Shown: piece by piece, positions 26,701 through 34,351 of the stretch
Position numbering within the stretch: position 1 is the stretch's first letter
Layout: each line of letters opens with the position of its first letter
NCBI RefSeq assembly: GCF_002949795.1
Contig: NZ_CP026692.1
Location: 1,981,501 to 2,045,500, forward strand
Source: Nostoc sp. 'Lobaria pulmonaria (5183) cyanobiont'
GTDB lineage: Bacteria > Cyanobacteriota > Cyanobacteriia > Cyanobacteriales > Nostocaceae
Length of the DNA stretch: 64,000 nt
Direction of reading: 5' to 3'
The notes under the pieces: generated by a model
What the model was told of the DNA's origin: nothing
What the model saw: only the letters and a program-made list of their open reading frames with translations
Database searches by the model: none
Made by a program: the position numbers and the translations under genes

Positions 26701-29128
26701 GATTGGCGATAGCAACATCGCCCTTAGTGGTAATGTGCAAACAGGGAATGACCCGCAATTTCAATTCCAAGCTAATTTTGCCCAAGCCAAAATCCAGAGA
26801 CTTTTACAAGCGTTTAATATCTTCGATTTTCAAGACCTTGGTACTGGATTACAACCTCCAACCTTAGCTGGAGCAGAAGCGCTTCCAACTGAGTCTATCA
26901 GCTTGCCCGATGCAGATTTGAAAACACAGTTAGCATATTTCTCGAATATTACAGCAGCGATCGCCAAAAAACAGCAAGCTGAAACAAAACAAACACCATC
27001 TTTGCCCAGCCTTGCAGAATTAACAGGTGCTTTAAGCGGAGCAATTACAGCCAATGGCTCGTTAAAATCTGGGTTGAATGTTGGCTTTAATTTCCAAGGT
27101 GCTAACTGGCAATGGGGTAATTATTCCATCAATCAAGTCGTTGCTCAAGGCACTTTTGCCGATGGTATCGTCACCCTTTCGCCCTTGAGTGTGGGGATAA
27201 ATCAAGGACTGGTGGCGTTTTCAGGACAGTTAGGAACTGAGCAACTATCTGGAAAATTGAATGTAGCCAGTCTGCCCTTATCACTTTTAGAACCTTTTAT
27301 CGAAAAATACCCCGTAGATATCACTGGTAATGTAAATGCTGATGCCACTTTAGCAGGTAGTTTGCAAGACCCCAGAGTTCAAGGGAAAGTGGCGCTAGCG
27401 AATGCGACCCTTAATAAACAACCCGTACAAACAGGACAGGTGAACTTTGATTACAACAAAGCTCGCTTGAATTTTGATAGTACCTTACTAGTAACAGGAA
27501 CGCAGCCAGTTGCCGTTACAGGTAGCGTACCAGCTCCTTTGCCTTTTGCCAAAGTGCAACCGGATAGCAATCAAATCAGCATCAACGCCAATGTGCAAAA
27601 TGAAGGATTGGCACTCTTAAATCTGCTTACCAATAATCAAGTCGCTTGGGTAGACGGTCAAGGAAAAGTAGATTTAAATGTTCGAGGTACTTTAAACGAA
27701 CCAGTTATCAACGGCAACGCCACACTTAATAATGCAACTTTTCGCGCTCAAGCCTTATCCGATCCTTTAACGAATGTCACAGGAACAGCACTATTTAATG
27801 GTAGAACGATAAGCGTTGAAAATATCCAAGGTAATTACAATCAAGGGCAAGTAACTGCATCAGGCATCTTGCCAATTTTTGATGCTCAACAAGCCGCAGC
27901 GAATCCCCTGACAGTATCAATAGCAGACAAACTCAATTTTAAGCTTGCAGGACTGTATGAAGGTGGTGTTGGTGGCGATGTCGTGATTCGCGGTACAGCC
28001 TTAAAACCTGTAATTGGTGGAGAGATTCAACTGAGTAATGGTCAGGTAATTATTGGCAAATCGCCTACTACTGCTAAAAAATCAGCAGCTACAGCAGATG
28101 CTAATACTAAGGTCATAAATCTAGATAGACAAGAGGTTAACCCTAATGTCACACCGACAGCAGAGAATAACGCTAACCCAGTAGTTACAGTGGATGGAAG
28201 CACTAGCGCCGCAACTCCACCCAATTTACCTGTAGAGTTTGCAGATTTAAAGTTGATTTTAGGCAAAGATATTCGGGTTACAACTCAGTCCCTACTCAGC
28301 TTTGTACCAGGAGGAGCGGCATTGAGTCAGCCCCTATTGAGGTTTGACGCTAAAGGTGACTTGACCATTAATGGTACATTAGCTAAACCGCTTCCTGAAG
28401 GAGTCATTCGTTTGACAGGAGGAGGACTGAGCTTATTTTCCACTCAGTTCACCTTGGCGCGGGGCTATGAACAAACTGCGCGGTTTATTCCTAGTCTTGG
28501 ACTTGACCCGACTTTGGATGTCCGACTGACGGCAATTGTACCAGAAGCATCAGCAAGGAACACTCAAACTTTAGAATCACCATTGTCTTCTGAAGTCAGC
28601 GATGTTTCTGTAAACAACTTTGGGACTCTACGTAGTGTTACCGTTCAAGCTAGGGTGGACGGGCCAGCTAGTAAATTGGGTGAGAATCTAGAACTGACGA
28701 GCGAACCTAGCCGTAGTAAGGGAGAAATAGTTGCTTTGCTGGGTGGCTCAATTCTGGGTTCTTTCGGTCAAGCAGATGCAGGCCAAGGGCTGACTAATTT
28801 CGCTAGTTCTACCATTTTAGGTGGTTTACAAGGAACTATCACTGCGATCGGACAGGCTGTTGGTTTCAGTGAATTTCGGATATTTCCGACTCCATCTATT
28901 ACTAATGAAGAATCAAAAACATCAAGAGCTTCAATTCTTAATTTATCAGCGGAAGGTGTGTTTGATATTAGTAAAAATTTCTCTGCCTCTTTATCACGCG
29001 CTCTTTCTAGCGATGAATCTTTCCGTTACAATGTCCTCTATCGAGTCAATGACGAAATTCTGATGCGAGGCTCAACTGATTTGGGGGATGAAAATCAACT
29101 CCAAGTTGAGTATGAAACCCGATTTTAG
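23750..29128 (+). CDS. TamB-like translocation/assembly protein (DUF490)
   Basis: A giant envelope protein of 1792 residues from the ATG at 23750 (an in-frame TTG four codons earlier is also possible). It has one N-terminal membrane anchor (LLGRTSLALGGVLLIGIIVG) followed by more than 1600 residues of repetitive beta-strand sequence with AsmA/TamB-type periodicity, and the conserved C-terminal DUF490 domain with SEPSRSKGEIVALLGG and ending LQVEYETRF. TamB-like proteins bridge the inner and outer membranes and move lipids or assist outer membrane protein assembly. Internal segments such as GKITANGQIQLAPQGQV and GQVTASGRVQLAPQGRV are near repeats, as expected. The final residues ETRF match the TamB C-terminus. 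Confidence 0.92.
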   Translation: MTRSPNSENNQKPSNRRLWLLLLGRTSLALGGVLLIGIIVGAWWARNYVYKDLAPLVQQNLEQLLGRSVKVGNVERFSLSSLRFSSLSIPATASDQDQVVAKALEVQFSPLQLLLSRKLVLDVTLVQPNVYVQQDKDGRWVTAQVKAGEGKGFIQTELQSLQIQDGNIELMPFTAPTKPKGSVILDQVGGIARFSDGNQRIGYDFNTQLIRGGAVKIVGETQLKAQQTNLQLSAQNLQASEIARLIQLPIALQAGYLNADLGVQIPPKLSDIAITGTATANQITAKIQNIPQPISNFNGKFLFQGQTVTLDNLSTNFGKVPILANGTINTQTGFNVSAQIKPVSAKNILDTLKVNSSVPASGEIQANVKILGALQQPVVSGTVNNTKPIQVDRVQFKTVNTDFRLNASQTASQLTVSNLKIVPAAGGQITGGGQANLGTKDGVIFNAQVDGISGDILARSYGVTLPIAVGNVSAKAQISGSLRKQPLKLDVSNVQVTPPVGGKITANGQIQLAPQGQVGVDIQAQGIPGNAIAQGYGISTPINVGSISANAKISGSLGTPLNVNVSRSQANPDVGGQVTASGRVQLAPQGRVALIVQAKNIPGDAIAKAYNSSPSITIGNVSANADISGTLSNLQTVARVQAPSATYPTTGRIVVTKQGENIVFPDAVVNVAGGTIRAKGEIAQQRWQGSVKTSQIQLSRFSPQLRGRLNSNIQLAGTTQSFQLADIRAAGEISLPQGVAQLAKPLTAQFQWNGQQIIVENASTSGLSANGAIAIQSPPTGAPQIAGFDLNVLAQNFNLQNTGFKVPGDVAIAGRLDFNGKVTGTPDVPQANGNIRLRNFNVSNLAFDPLLTGNVNFQGGQGGSLRLAGKQDRIALNLGADYRPTSFLVKRDEAVTTGRTEGDNLLINAQQFPIALVGGFLPNNQLKPLAGQLSGNLVVNLNNYAIAGDVAIAGPRVARVAADEFRGSINYADGTASLANGQLRIGDSNIALSGNVQTGNDPQFQFQANFAQAKIQRLLQAFNIFDFQDLGTGLQPPTLAGAEALPTESISLPDADLKTQLAYFSNITAAIAKKQQAETKQTPSLPSLAELTGALSGAITANGSLKSGLNVGFNFQGANWQWGNYSINQVVAQGTFADGIVTLSPLSVGINQGLVAFSGQLGTEQLSGKLNVASLPLSLLEPFIEKYPVDITGNVNADATLAGSLQDPRVQGKVALANATLNKQPVQTGQVNFDYNKARLNFDSTLLVTGTQPVAVTGSVPAPLPFAKVQPDSNQISINANVQNEGLALLNLLTNNQVAWVDGQGKVDLNVRGTLNEPVINGNATLNNATFRAQALSDPLTNVTGTALFNGRTISVENIQGNYNQGQVTASGILPIFDAQQAAANPLTVSIADKLNFKLAGLYEGGVGGDVVIRGTALKPVIGGEIQLSNGQVIIGKSPTTAKKSAATADANTKVINLDRQEVNPNVTPTAENNANPVVTVDGSTSAATPPNLPVEFADLKLILGKDIRVTTQSLLSFVPGGAALSQPLLRFDAKGDLTINGTLAKPLPEGVIRLTGGGLSLFSTQFTLARGYEQTARFIPSLGLDPTLDVRLTAIVPEASARNTQTLESPLSSEVSDVSVNNFGTLRSVTVQARVDGPASKLGENLELTSEPSRSKGEIVALLGGSILGSFGQADAGQGLTNFASSTILGGLQGTITAIGQAVGFSEFRIFPTPSITNEESKTSRASILNLSAEGVFDISKNFSASLSRALSSDESFRYNVLYRVNDEILMRGSTDLGDENQLQVEYETRF

Positions 29129-29300
29129 ATTGGTGCATTGGCATTGTCAGTCGAAACAATCGCATTGTTATACCAATTTGAAACGACAAATAGATCATTT
29201 GTAGAGACGCGATGAATCGCGTCTTTACCGAAGGATGTATTGCAATCATTAATTGAATTGGTATTAGTCGAAACAATTGCATTGTTAGCCGACACATCGC
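29128..29300. repeat. Short 21-bp direct repeats interrupted by a MITE
   Basis: Units starting gcattg recur: gcattgtcagtcgaaacaat (c follows), gcattgtta...ttagtcgaaacaatt, gcattgttagccgacacatc and gcattgctggcc. The second unit is split by the element at 29171-29263; removing that element and one copy of TTA restores a 21-base unit. Confidence 0.75.
29171..29263. mobile_element. 93-bp MITE with TACCAATT ends and TTA duplication
   Basis: Inverted ends taccaatt (29171-29178) and aattggta (29256-29263) are flanked on both sides by TTA (29168-29170 and 29264-29266). It contains the perfect-type palindrome agacgcgatgaatcgcgtct at 29205-29224, the same as at 50365-50416. No coding content. Confidence 0.78.
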
Positions 29301-29340
29301 ATTGCTGGCCAATAAACTAACTAATTACCTGGACAGGATA

Positions 29341-30288
29341 TCACTGATGATTAAGCTGTTGGTTTGGATGTTCTTGATTTGTTACCACAGATGATGCTGC
29401 TGTTTCCACACTTTTTTCTTGGGCTTGTATTTCTAGTAGTTGGGGAATTGTCACAAATCTATAGCCTTGGGCCTTTAAAGCTGCGATCATTTCTGGTAAA
29501 GCCTTGACAGATTTGGAACGGTTGCCCCCGCCATCGTGCATCAATACAATTGCACCGGGTTTTGCATATTTCAGCACATTTTTGACTAGTCCTGGAACTT
29601 GAGGCGAACGACGTTGAGCATCTCCCGATTCTTCTGACCACATCATGACAGCGTATTTCTCGTTTTTGGCATATTCGGCTAGTCCATTATTCAGAAAGCC
29701 CCCAGGAGGACGAAATAAAGTAGTTTTCTCTCCAGTAGTCTTGTAGATGATTTCTGCTGTACGATCGATTTCACTAGCCGCAGTAGCTAAGTCCATGTGG
29801 CGATACCAATGATGCCATGTGTGATTACCAATTACGTGACCATCAGCAGCCACTTGCTTGGCAACTTGGGGAAAATATTTCACCATTTGCCCGATCATGA
29901 AGAATGTGGCTTTTACATCATTTTTCTTCAAAATTTCTAAAATCTGTGCCGTATTTTTGGGGCCGGGGCCATCATCAAAAGTTAGGGCAATAACTTTCTC
30001 ATCTGCTTTTAGTTTCCCTTGATAAACGATTGTTCCCTGAAATGCCTTTGGCACTTCATTCATCTGGTTTTTGACTGGACTTATATTCTGTGCATCTGCA
30101 CTCATCAGTTTGTTATGACTCGCTTTAGCACTCTCGCTTTTTGGCTTGATAATTCCCAACAAATGCTCAAATCCGCTTGTGGTTAAAAGCAAGCTGATAC
30201 CTAAACTACTAGCACCAGTAACCAATATAATAATTATTAGTTTTAGTAACAAAGATAATTTCCGGCTAGACACATTAAATCTCCTCAA
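29341..30288 (-). CDS. Polysaccharide deacetylase, NodB family
   Basis: The 315-residue protein has an N-terminal membrane anchor (about residues 13-37), a disordered linker and a carbohydrate esterase 4 domain from about 97. All five CE4 motifs are visible: TFDDGP at 103-108 (catalytic base and metal Asp), HTWHH at 156-160 (metal His pair), RPPGGF, MMWSEESGDAQ and IVLMHDGGG. It should remove acetyl groups from N-acetylglucosamine in peptidoglycan or an exopolysaccharide in the periplasm. It follows the TamB-like gene convergently across a repeat. Start MRRFNVSSRKLS is the only good choice. Confidence 0.93.
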   Translation of the reverse strand: MRRFNVSSRKLSLLLKLIIIILVTGASSLGISLLLTTSGFEHLLGIIKPKSESAKASHNKLMSADAQNISPVKNQMNEVPKAFQGTIVYQGKLKADEKVIALTFDDGPGPKNTAQILEILKKNDVKATFFMIGQMVKYFPQVAKQVAADGHVIGNHTWHHWYRHMDLATAASEIDRTAEIIYKTTGEKTTLFRPPGGFLNNGLAEYAKNEKYAVMMWSEESGDAQRRSPQVPGLVKNVLKYAKPGAIVLMHDGGGNRSKSVKALPEMIAALKAQGYRFVTIPQLLEIQAQEKSVETAASSVVTNQEHPNQQLNHQ

Positions 30289-30401
30289 ATATTAGTTATT
30301 GGTTATTGGAGATTGGTTTCTCCCTGATGTTACCATCCCTTATCTCATCATGTCTGCTTAATTACTTATTAAACTGTAATTACCCAGACTTGATATTACT
30401 C

Positions 30402-30512
30402 CTAGTACAGAACGGCGTAAATAAGCAGACCATTGAAAAGCCCTAAATAGCTTATTCCATAATACTTTTTACTTTTTACTTTTTACTTTTGACTTCCGCC
30501 TTGCGGTACTAG
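30402..30512. mobile_element. MITE with CTAGTACNGNANGGCG ends, copy 1
   Basis: Left end ctagtacagaacggcg and right end cgccttgcggtactag are complementary at 13 of 16 positions. The 111-base element shares its ends and the gtaaata-containing left section with the copy at 34255-34351. Confidence 0.72.
30463..30490. repeat. STRR-like heptamer tandem repeat (TACTTTT x4)
   Basis: Four exact copies of tactttt in tandem inside the MITE at 30402-30512. Short tandem heptamers of this kind are typical of heterocystous cyanobacteria. The other copy of the element lacks them. Confidence 0.8.
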
Positions 30513-30695
30513 CCTGTTGTAATTAATATATCTCTTGCTGAAAGAAAAAAGAAAACAATAAAATACCTTGAAACATTCCAGCTAAAGGATGTCTCAATTT
30601 AATCTGTACTAATTTGCTACGATTCTTAAACTGAATAAAATAATACTCAGTAGATTTAGCTGACCAGTAGAGACAGCAATGATAACAGTATAACC

Positions 30696-30837
30696 CAATA
30701 CAGTTCAGTTAAGCATTTTTTCTCTTCTCTCTGTTTCGCGCCAGTTGCTTTAAGTCGGGGAACCGCAAGGGCGCACTGGCTTCTCTGCGCCTCTGCGGTT
30801 CGTTAAAAAAGTTGACTTTGATAAAGAGTTTTAGCCT
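30696..30837. repeat. Dispersed repeat, second copy, with a 45-base insertion
   Basis: Matches 17077-17170 on both sides (aatacagttcagttaag, and tctctgcgcctctgcggttc followed by gttaaaaaa). Between them, at about 30737-30781, lies gcgccagttgctttaagtcg and its continuation to gcgcactggc, a segment with inverted ends that copy 1 lacks. Confidence 0.72.
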
Positions 30838-31128
30838 TAACCCAAGCGTATTGCAGTATAACCGTAACCTGGAGAAATGCTAAGTAGTCGTTGACCAATA
30901 GAGTTAAGGACTTTGCAACTAGTAATGTCAATATTCGCTATTTGCTTGCGATCGCAGTTTTTGCTTATCCTTGTAGAGAGAGGCAGAAGGGAGAAGATAG
31001 GCGGAATGCTACTCTCTGTCTCCTGCTGTGAGCAGAGGGAGGAAGAGTTTAAAGTCCTTCACTAAAATCTTCGGTCTCGTATAGAAGTCTTATCTAAATT
31101 CCAACCTCTTACTCTCTTTCTGCCTTCT

Positions 31129-31467
31129 TCAATCTTCGTCAAGGGCTGGGAAAGCTTCTTCAAGCTGCCACAACCGATCTTTATTTTTAACGAACCAAAT
31201 ACGAGTTTCTGGAGTTAATTTACTCCAAATGTCTTCAACAGGGATGTGAGGAGATGCATACTGGTAGTGCTGACCAAGTGATTTGAGATTGTCCGCTACT
31301 TCACGGGGAATTCCAAATTGTTCCCAGTCAACTGTGATAGTTCTTCCCGAAACTCCGGCTGTAGGGTCGAAAACCAATTGTGCCGATCTGACTAAATCAG
31401 CAAAGTGTTTCGGTTTGAGTTTGGTGATCTCCTGAATTTGGAGTGATTCGTTATGTTCTTGAGACAT
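31129..31467 (-). CDS. Conserved hypothetical protein, 112 aa
   Basis: I cannot assign a family. The protein is soluble and acidic, with no Cys, no signal peptide and no membrane segment. It reads as a compact alpha/beta domain: KLKPKHFADLVRSAQLVFDP, then GRTITVDWEQFGIPREVADN, and a Trp-rich C-terminus (IWSKLTPETRIWFVKNKDRLWQLEEAF). The well-formed amphipathic pattern and codon use support a real gene. It is monocistronic, between a repeat-rich spacer and a possible terminator for the Rieske gene upstream. Confidence 0.6.
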   Translation of the reverse strand: MSQEHNESLQIQEITKLKPKHFADLVRSAQLVFDPTAGVSGRTITVDWEQFGIPREVADNLKSLGQHYQYASPHIPVEDIWSKLTPETRIWFVKNKDRLWQLEEAFPALDED

Positions 31468-31660
31468 GATCGCCGCAGTGGTAAAGATTATTGGTCTATT
31501 GAACTTACTGCCAGAGATTTTTATCCCAATATTTTTACTTTAGCGCAAAGCCATTAACTCGATTGTGACTTAACAAGACTTGAGGTTTGAGCAAATCGTT
31601 TAAGGTGAGCAAACTTACTACACATGTATCGGTACAATCTCTAAGCTAGTAATGAAAAAT

Positions 31661-31690
31661 TTGTAGTAAGCACTTTAGTGCTTACTACAA
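31661..31690 (-). terminator. Perfect hairpin followed by T tract, downstream of the Rieske oxygenase gene
   Basis: Thirteen-base perfect arms ttgtagtaagcac and gtgcttactacaa around a 4-base loop; on the minus strand it is followed by ATTTTTC. It lies 20 bases past the stop of the leftward Rieske gene, so it could end that transcript. The same half-stem occurs in the MITE at 6201, so it may also be a stranded repeat. Confidence 0.6.
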
Positions 31691-31709
31691 AATGTTCCCA
31701 GTAGCTATT

Positions 31710-33068
31710 TTAATGACGAGTGTAAGAGTGCTGAAAGTGAGTTTTGAGTGTATGAGCCATAACAGACATGACAATTGCTGCTATGGAAACTGATATTGCT
31801 GCGATTCTGATTCTATAATCATCTGCAAGTATTGCTACAGCAGCTAGAGCGATCGCTACCCCTATACAACCTTGTTTGACCCTATTTGTCACCTGATAAG
31901 CTCGATTGCAAGAACTACAAATAAGTGTGTGTCGCGAAAATCTGTCTAGCAAAACCGGCTTTGAATTCAATTCGTCATTCTCAACATTTTTCCACGTGGA
32001 ATAGCCGTGATAAAAAGGCAAAGACGATCCAAATTTATCTAGCCACTTGCGGTACTCAATCACTAATGTGTCAGATGTTTTCAACGGCAAATATAATTCT
32101 TTGAGACTTCTTCCCAAGCGCTCAATTTCTGCCTGTTGTCCTGCAATCAGAGGCAAATCCTGCTCTAATATTTTGTTCGTATTTAAGTGATCGAGCCAGC
32201 GCGGCCTCAGCTTGACTCCCCAAGTCATGAAATTACGATAACCTCTAGCTAAAAGACGGCATCGCCCTTTACCTAAAGGAATCGAATACAAAGCTAGTCC
32301 AAATGTCCAATCTTTTTTTTCAATATAAGCAGTGTTTAGCACAAGACTTGGAGCAACAAAATCAATATACTTCCAGGCTTCATTTGATTTGTTAGCTCCC
32401 CGCCACCTGCCTTTAACCCCCTGAACCGAATTCTCTAGCACTTCCATTTCTAGCGGTTGGGCATTTTTCCGATTACCACCCCCTCTAGTGCCACTATGGC
32501 TAATAGCAACATGAGCAGGATCGATGACGTTTTCTACTAGATATGTTTGGTCATAAGGCAGATCCAATATAAAGTCTGCACACACAAATCCTGACTTATC
32601 TAAATCTGGCAAAATTGGAATAATTTCATCAACAGCAGTTTCTTTTTCGCCAGCCCATACCCAAATCATACCTTGGCGTTCCACAACCTTAAAGGATGGC
32701 ACACAAGCATTGACTGGAATTTTTGCATCTGTTGCTAATTGGGGAATGTGCAGACATTGACCATCGCTGCCAAACTGCCAACCGTGATATAAGCACTCAA
32801 TTTTGCCGTCAATAATTTGTCCATCAGAAAGTTTAGCTGTACGGTGAGGACAACGATCTGCTAAACAGATAAATTGTCCATCTTTGTTTTTGAATAAAAC
32901 CAAAGGTTCATCGTACAAGGAAAAGCCATGAGGGCGATTGGCAGGCAAGTCTTTTACAAAGGTGACGGGATACCAGCATTGCCTCCAGTCAAATTCTTGC
33001 TTATCCTCAAGTTTCTCAAAAGTAGAAGTTGGTGGTGTCGCCTGTAGTGTCTCTGTTTCTAATGACAT
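31710..33068 (-). CDS. Rieske 2Fe-2S oxygenase, pheophorbide a oxygenase/Lls1 (PAO) family
   Basis: The 452-residue enzyme has an N-terminal Rieske domain with the cluster ligands C73/H75 (DRCPHR) and C92/H95 (ECLYHGW). Next comes the mononuclear iron site in a PAO-type oxygenase domain (ENVIDPAHVAISHSGT), and a C-terminal region with CSSC (in LICSSCNRAYQ) plus two membrane helices. This layout is that of the PAO/TIC55/Lls1 group in plants and their cyanobacterial relatives, where the CxxC may be a thioredoxin-controlled switch. Substrate in cyanobacteria is unknown; chlorophyll breakdown products are a reasonable guess. Start MSLETETLQ is supported by upstream gttttctccagg (reverse strand CCTGGAGAAAAC), a GGAG ribosome site. 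Confidence 0.88.
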   Translation of the reverse strand: MSLETETLQATPPTSTFEKLEDKQEFDWRQCWYPVTFVKDLPANRPHGFSLYDEPLVLFKNKDGQFICLADRCPHRTAKLSDGQIIDGKIECLYHGWQFGSDGQCLHIPQLATDAKIPVNACVPSFKVVERQGMIWVWAGEKETAVDEIIPILPDLDKSGFVCADFILDLPYDQTYLVENVIDPAHVAISHSGTRGGGNRKNAQPLEMEVLENSVQGVKGRWRGANKSNEAWKYIDFVAPSLVLNTAYIEKKDWTFGLALYSIPLGKGRCRLLARGYRNFMTWGVKLRPRWLDHLNTNKILEQDLPLIAGQQAEIERLGRSLKELYLPLKTSDTLVIEYRKWLDKFGSSLPFYHGYSTWKNVENDELNSKPVLLDRFSRHTLICSSCNRAYQVTNRVKQGCIGVAIALAAVAILADDYRIRIAAISVSIAAIVMSVMAHTLKTHFQHSYTRH

Positions 33069-33188
33069 AGTTTTCTCCAGGTTTCTATTATTTTATACTT
33101 TTGGATTAGAAAATTTTTAGTCCCAGAGATAGAACATTTCTAGAGTGAAACTTCAAAAATTAACCATGAGAAAGCATTCAAGCATTTT

Positions 33189-33396
33189 GAGTAAGTCAAA
33201 GCTCGTTTTGCTTGCGGAAAACACCCAAATGAGAAAGCAAACTGGGGTTTGAGTAAGTCAAAGCTCATTTTGCTTGCGGAAAACACCCAAATGAGAAAGC
33301 AAACTGGGGTTTGAGTAAGTCAAAGCTCATTTTGCTTGCGGAAAACACCCAAATGAGAAAGCAAACTGGGGTTTGAATAAGTCAAAGGTCATTTTG
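33189..33396. repeat. 62-bp tandem repeat, three full units and a partial fourth
   Basis: Units start at 33189, 33251, 33313 and 33375, each beginning gagtaagtcaaag (gaataagtcaaag in the last). Units 2 and 3 are identical and unit 1 differs by a single base (ctcg for ctca), so expansion is recent. Each unit holds a possible stem (tttgctt with aagcaaa) and the pair ctcattt/aaatgag. The flanks carry fragments of the same motif (gagaaagcatt). It has no coding sense because the period is not a multiple of 3. Confidence 0.92.
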
Positions 33397-33577
33397 AGAA
33401 AGCATTTAAGTATTTTGAGAAAGTAAACAGGTATTTTTATAAAGAAATGAGGCTTTTTGATCAAGTAATCAGCAAATATACTTGACAATTAAAAATCGCC
33501 CCTACACAAATTAAGTCGGCGGGCGAATAACTTAATAACTTTTCTATAACTTGCTGTTTCTAGAGGAATTACCTCAG

Positions 33578-33943
33578 CTACTCATCTTCGATTAGAACTG
33601 TAACAGCAGCGATCGCAATCAACATTTCGTCATTTTTATCGTTGAGTTCAGGAATCGCCCGCCCTTGAACTACCATCCCTCCAGATTCTACGGTGAGAGT
33701 TTTGCGCCCAAATGGTAGTACAGCGAGTACCTCTTCTTCCCTAACTTGTTCTGGATAGGGCACTGCTACTTGAACCTCTATAATCATTTGATTGGGGTGA
33801 CTTAAACCTGCAACTTCCCAAACACCAGGTAAGGCATTGTGAGCGATCGCATTCCGTACTGCCCTAGATGCTGCTACTGTCGGTTCTTGTCCATGCTGAT
33901 CTATTCCCATCCCCATCTCGATAATCAAGCGTTTACGCGCCAT
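33578..33943 (-). CDS. Lin0512 family protein
   Basis: This small protein of 121 residues matches the Lin0512 family of unknown function: MARKRLIIEMGMGIDQHGQE at the start, ASRAVRNAIAHNALPG, then VAVPYPEQV and LPFGRKTLTVESGGMVVQGR. The start is fixed by a strong ribosome site, GGAGG six bases before ATG 33943; an ATG eight codons upstream would put that site inside the gene. No partner is evident: it sits between a tandem repeat and two MITEs. Confidence 0.85.
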   Translation of the reverse strand: MARKRLIIEMGMGIDQHGQEPTVAASRAVRNAIAHNALPGVWEVAGLSHPNQMIIEVQVAVPYPEQVREEEVLAVLPFGRKTLTVESGGMVVQGRAIPELNDKNDEMLIAIAAVTVLIEDE

Positions 33944-34129
33944 TACTACCTCCAATAAATCCTGCACCTTTCACTTTATCTTTTGATTGCAAGCAAAGGG
34001 GACTAAACCTGACTTTTCACGGTATGTGGAAAAGTCAGAAGCTGTGGGGTGTAGTGAGACTTTCTCCAGTTCCATACACCCTACCCCCTGCTCCCCTCAC
34101 CCAGCAATTCTAGATTGGCAAACTACTAA

Positions 34130-34254
34130 TGGTCTGTCCCAAAAGTTTTGATAGGTAAATCAGTTTTAAATTTCTCTTCTTTACCTCTTAACTTCGCGCT
34201 CTTTGCGTCTTTGCGGTTCGTTCTCTTAATTCTCAGAATTAATGGGACAGACCA
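34130..34254. mobile_element. MITE with TGGTCTGTCCCA ends and CTAA duplication
   Basis: Perfect 12-base inverted ends tggtctgtccca (34130-34141) and tgggacagacca (34243-34254), with ctaa at 34126-34129 and 34255-34258 as a likely target duplication. The interior carries ctctttgcgtctttgcggtt (cgtt follows), a fragment shared with other repeats. The right flank is the very end of the next element. Confidence 0.82.
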
Positions 34255-34351
34255 CTAATACAGCACGGCGTAAATAAACATACCATCCAAAATGTCTGAA
34301 AAGCTTAATTCACAAACCTTTTGATTTTTGACTTCCGCCTTGCGGTACTAG
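34255..34351. mobile_element. MITE with CTA(A/G)TACNGNANGGCG ends, copy 2
   Basis: Begins ctaatacagcacggcg and ends cgccttgcggtactag, as at 30402-30512. Its right end overlaps the stop codon of the multicopper oxidase gene (the CTA of ctag is TAG on the minus strand), and its left end abuts another MITE. Confidence 0.75.

Larger units (their letters stand above)
30289..31128. other. 840-base gene-free spacer with several repeats
   Basis: Contains a MITE at 30402-30512, a heptamer repeat at 30463-30490 and a dispersed repeat at 30696-30837 with its own insertion. The remainder is AT-rich with no gene or RNA that I can support. Confidence 0.7.

Noticed and set aside
33189..33396. Possible CRISPR array
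   Set aside because: Copies are contiguous 62-bp units with no variable spacers and no cas genes nearby.
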